In this document: piece after piece, positions 62,189 through 64,000 of the stretch
Layout: the number at the start of each line of letters is the position of its first letter
How positions within the stretch are numbered: the first letter of the stretch is position 1
NCBI RefSeq assembly: GCF_003032475.1
Contig: NZ_CP028369.1
Location: forward strand, 1,736,001-1,800,000
Length of the DNA stretch: 64,000 bases
Source of the DNA: Streptomyces sp. P3
GTDB lineage: Bacteria > Actinomycetota > Actinomycetes > Streptomycetales > Streptomycetaceae
Reading direction: 5' to 3'
Program-made: the position numbers and the translations under genes
Notes under the pieces: generated by a model
What the model was told of the DNA's origin: nothing
Seen by the model: only the letters and a program-made list of their open reading frames with translations
Databases searched by the model: none

Positions 62189-63546
62189 CGCCCAACGGTG
62201 AGGCCGCGGACCCACAGGCCGGGACAGGCGACGAACGACGTGTGCGAACGGTTGGTGCGCACGGTCCCGTTGTGGCCCTCGATCTGCCGCAACAGGTCGA
62301 AGACGTTGCCCGCCACGGTGATGTTCCCGGCGTTGTGGCGTGTGCCGTCCGGGTCTTCCAGCAACGCGTTCGCACCGATGGAGAAGTCGCCGGTGATGCC
62401 GTTGGAGGTGTGCACCCCGTTCGCCTGCACCACTCTCAGAAGACGGCGGCCCGGCCGGGGGACATCGCCAAGGGCGCGGCCCACTCGCAGCGAGAGATGG
62501 CTGGGCTGGACCCTCGGCATCTCCCCCGCCGCTCCCCGCCAGCCGGAGCCCGCCCGGCCTGCTCCCGCGGACCGGGTGCTGTGCCGGTGGCCGAGGAAGG
62601 CACGCAGCCGTCCGTCCCGGACCAGTTCCACGGCTTTGGTGGGGGTTCCTTCGTCGTCCCAGGGCGCGGCGAGCGGGTACTCGGCGGAGGTGGGGTCGTC
62701 GACGAGGTCGACGCCGTCGGCGCAGACGGACTCTCCCCATCTCCCTGCCAGCGGCGACCTTCCCTCGACCGCGGTGTCCCACTGGAAGGCCGGGAGCACG
62801 AGGGAAAGCAGCTTCACCGCCACCCAGCCGGTGAGCAGGACGTCGTCGTGTTCCCATACGTCCGCGGGTGGTCCGGCGAGCACGGCAGCCAGGGCACAGA
62901 TCTCCGGCAGGTCCACATCGGCCGCCCGCGCGAGGACGTCCTCCGCCGCGCTTCCGTACATCTGGTGGGCCACGAAGCCGGTGCCGGACGCACTGGCGGT
63001 CACCCGGGCCTGGAGTTGAACGAGACCGGTGCGGTAGCCGCGTGGCTCGTGACCGGGCCGTCCGAGTCGTACGGTGCTCCGCTCGGCCTTCACCCTGAGC
63101 TCGATGTCCAGTCCGGGGGCCGCCGTGCTGAGCTCACGCACGGCATGCACCGTCTTCTCGTCGAGAGCGGGGCTCGTCTTCTCGTCGCGAGCGGGGCTCG
63201 TCCTGTCGTCGAGAGCGGGGCTCGTCGCCGCTCTCGCTGTTCCGGGAGGTGCCGGAGGGTCGGCGGCGGGGGGCGGGGGGAGCCTGCCGGGCAGTGCGCG
63301 GGCGACCTCCAGCGCACTCCGCACCAACGAGGGGTCGTCGGAGTCGGGCAGAGCCCGCACGGCGTACCCTTCGCCGCCGTCCCGCCACACCGTCACGGCG
63401 GTTACGCCGGACTCGACGTCGCTGCGCCGTTCGACGGCACCACCACGGCAGACGACCTCTTCGGTCTCCCGGTGAGCGGTCCACACCTCGCAGTCGGCCG
63501 CCTGCCTCGCGGCCTCGGCGATCAGTGCCCGGATGCCGTCACTCAC
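62185..63546 (-). CDS. tldE: TldE/PmbA-like metalloprotease homologue
   Basis: GTG 63546 has GGAGGA upstream and overlaps the TldD stop by four bases. The product is 453 residues of the TldD/PmbA family: VICRGG-like VVCRGGAVERRSDVESG near 33, DDEGTPTKAVELVRDG near 295, and the C-terminal NGVHTSNGITGDFSIGANALL typical of TldE. TldE lacks the HExxH metal site carried by TldD and forms a heterodimer with it, acting on peptides. A run of near-identical SPALDEKT-like repeats lies near residues 115-135. Confidence 0.85.
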   Translation of the reverse strand: MSDGIRALIAEAARQAADCEVWTAHRETEEVVCRGGAVERRSDVESGVTAVTVWRDGGEGYAVRALPDSDDPSLVRSALEVARALPGRLPPPPAADPPAPPGTARAATSPALDDRTSPARDEKTSPALDEKTVHAVRELSTAAPGLDIELRVKAERSTVRLGRPGHEPRGYRTGLVQLQARVTASASGTGFVAHQMYGSAAEDVLARAADVDLPEICALAAVLAGPPADVWEHDDVLLTGWVAVKLLSLVLPAFQWDTAVEGRSPLAGRWGESVCADGVDLVDDPTSAEYPLAAPWDDEGTPTKAVELVRDGRLRAFLGHRHSTRSAGAGRAGSGWRGAAGEMPRVQPSHLSLRVGRALGDVPRPGRRLLRVVQANGVHTSNGITGDFSIGANALLEDPDGTRHNAGNITVAGNVFDLLRQIEGHNGTVRTNRSHTSFVACPGLWVRGLTVGR

Positions 63547-64000
63547 TCTGTTCCTCCTACGAGCAGGGACCCGACCCGCACCGTGGGTCCGATGACGCCG
63601 ACGGGCACCCACTGCCCGAACTTCCCGCATTTGGCTGCCCCGACGGTCACGTCGTCCGCCACCGCGTCGATGCCCCGCAGGACGTCCGTGCCGAGCCCGG
63701 CGATGGTCGTCTCCCGGACGGGGTCGGTGATCCTGCCGTTCTCGATCAGCCATCCGTTGGTCACGCGGAACGTGAACTCGCCCGTGGCCTCGACGACTTC
63801 ACCGCCACCCACATGCTCGGCGTAGATACCGAAGGGGGTGTCGGCGATGATCTCGTCGACGGTGGACGTCCCTGCCGCGAGGCAGGTGTTGGTCATCCGG
63901 GGCAGCGGCGGCTGCTGCACGGTGCCGCACCGCCCGTTCCCGCTGGGCTGCGTACCGAGTCTGGAGGCCGAGTCCTGGTCCGTCAGGTAGGCCCTGAGCC
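63543..64000 (-). CDS. tldD: TldD-like metalloprotease, C-terminal part (cut by window edge)
   Basis: The frame runs off the window at 64000. The visible 151 residues have the TldD C-terminus: GNGRCG, PLPRMTNTCLAAG, IIADTPFGIYAEHVGGGEV, FTFRVTNGWLIENGRITDPV and TIAGLGTDVL. The HExxH site would lie upstream, outside the window. With TldE it would form the heterodimeric protease that processes peptides (for example microcin maturation in enterobacteria). Confidence 0.87.
   Translation of the reverse strand, partial: LRAYLTDQDSASRLGTQPSGNGRCGTVQQPPLPRMTNTCLAAGTSTVDEIIADTPFGIYAEHVGGGEVVEATGEFTFRVTNGWLIENGRITDPVRETTIAGLGTDVLRGIDAVADDVTVGAAKCGKFGQWVPVGVIGPTVRVGSLLVGGTE

Noticed and set aside
1..64000. 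CRISPR array
   Set aside because: No regularly spaced short direct repeats were found by eye; the only tandem repeats are at 39719-39757 and 60774-60836.

Overview
The window looks like a Streptomyces (or close actinomycete) chromosome. GC is very high, GTG, TTG and probably CTG starts are used, genes overlap by ATGA or GTGA, and the families are typical of streptomycetes: a DUF317 protein, a DUF2637-like membrane protein, a HATPase plus XRE-TPR regulator, and a TldD/TldE pair. About 57 kb of accessory DNA ends at a 3' fragment of a tRNA-Pro gene (57641-57686), followed by more ordinary chromosome with scattered gene relics.

Layout. (1) 1-5.4 kb: mobilisation/replication block with a DnaC/IstB-like ATPase, a DUF2637-like membrane protein, MobC, a relaxase and a candidate oriT. 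(2) 5.5-7.7 kb: lipoprotein, zinc-ribbon protein, DUF317 protein. (3) 7.9-12.9 kb: an archaeal-type aspartyl-tRNA synthetase under a T-box riboswitch, then a phosphotransferase, an aldo/keto reductase, a JmjC/cupin oxygenase and a 55-residue peptide gene, together resembling a small peptide natural-product locus. (4) 13-16.9 kb: HATPase/XRE regulators, a serine hydrolase and a HAD relic. (5) 17.1-21.3 kb: a GmrSD restriction enzyme fused to an alkyltransferase-like domain, and an IS110-family element. (6) 21.3-43.2 kb: a class 1 DISARM island, read on the minus strand as kinase, drmD, drmMI, recombinase, drmA, drmB, drmC, putative Mrr-like nuclease, RelE-UvrD helicase. (7) 43.8-45.7 kb: zinc-binding protein and a DUF433/PIN-like toxin-antitoxin pair. 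(8) 45.9-54.4 kb: a complete type III Wadjet operon (jetABCD). (9) 54.6-57.3 kb: a NACHT-type STAND NTPase. (10) 57.6-64 kb: tRNA-Pro fragment, integrase and IS5 relics, a phosphorothioate-type HNH restriction enzyme, decayed PIN and HAD genes, an MFS transporter and TldE/TldD.

Main discovery. The DISARM methyltransferase gene drmMI carries an apparent DNA inversion switch. Its C-terminal specificity region (33846-34584, minus strand) lies tail-to-tail with an alternative, promoterless C-terminal cassette (33081-33837, plus strand). The two are bounded by 266-bp inverted repeats (32815-33080 and 34585-34850) that differ at one position, and a tyrosine recombinase gene ends its 5' side 92 bp from the left repeat. 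Inversion would swap about 246 C-terminal residues of DrmMI in frame, so the DISARM modification specificity should be phase-variable.

How the genes work together. Most of the accessory DNA is defence: DISARM (modification-linked restriction), GmrSD and SBD-HNH (modified-DNA restriction), Wadjet (plasmid exclusion), a NACHT sensor and a toxin-antitoxin pair. Mobility genes on the left and a tRNA att fragment on the right suggest the block was acquired horizontally, although whether it is one element or several stacked ones cannot be decided from this window.
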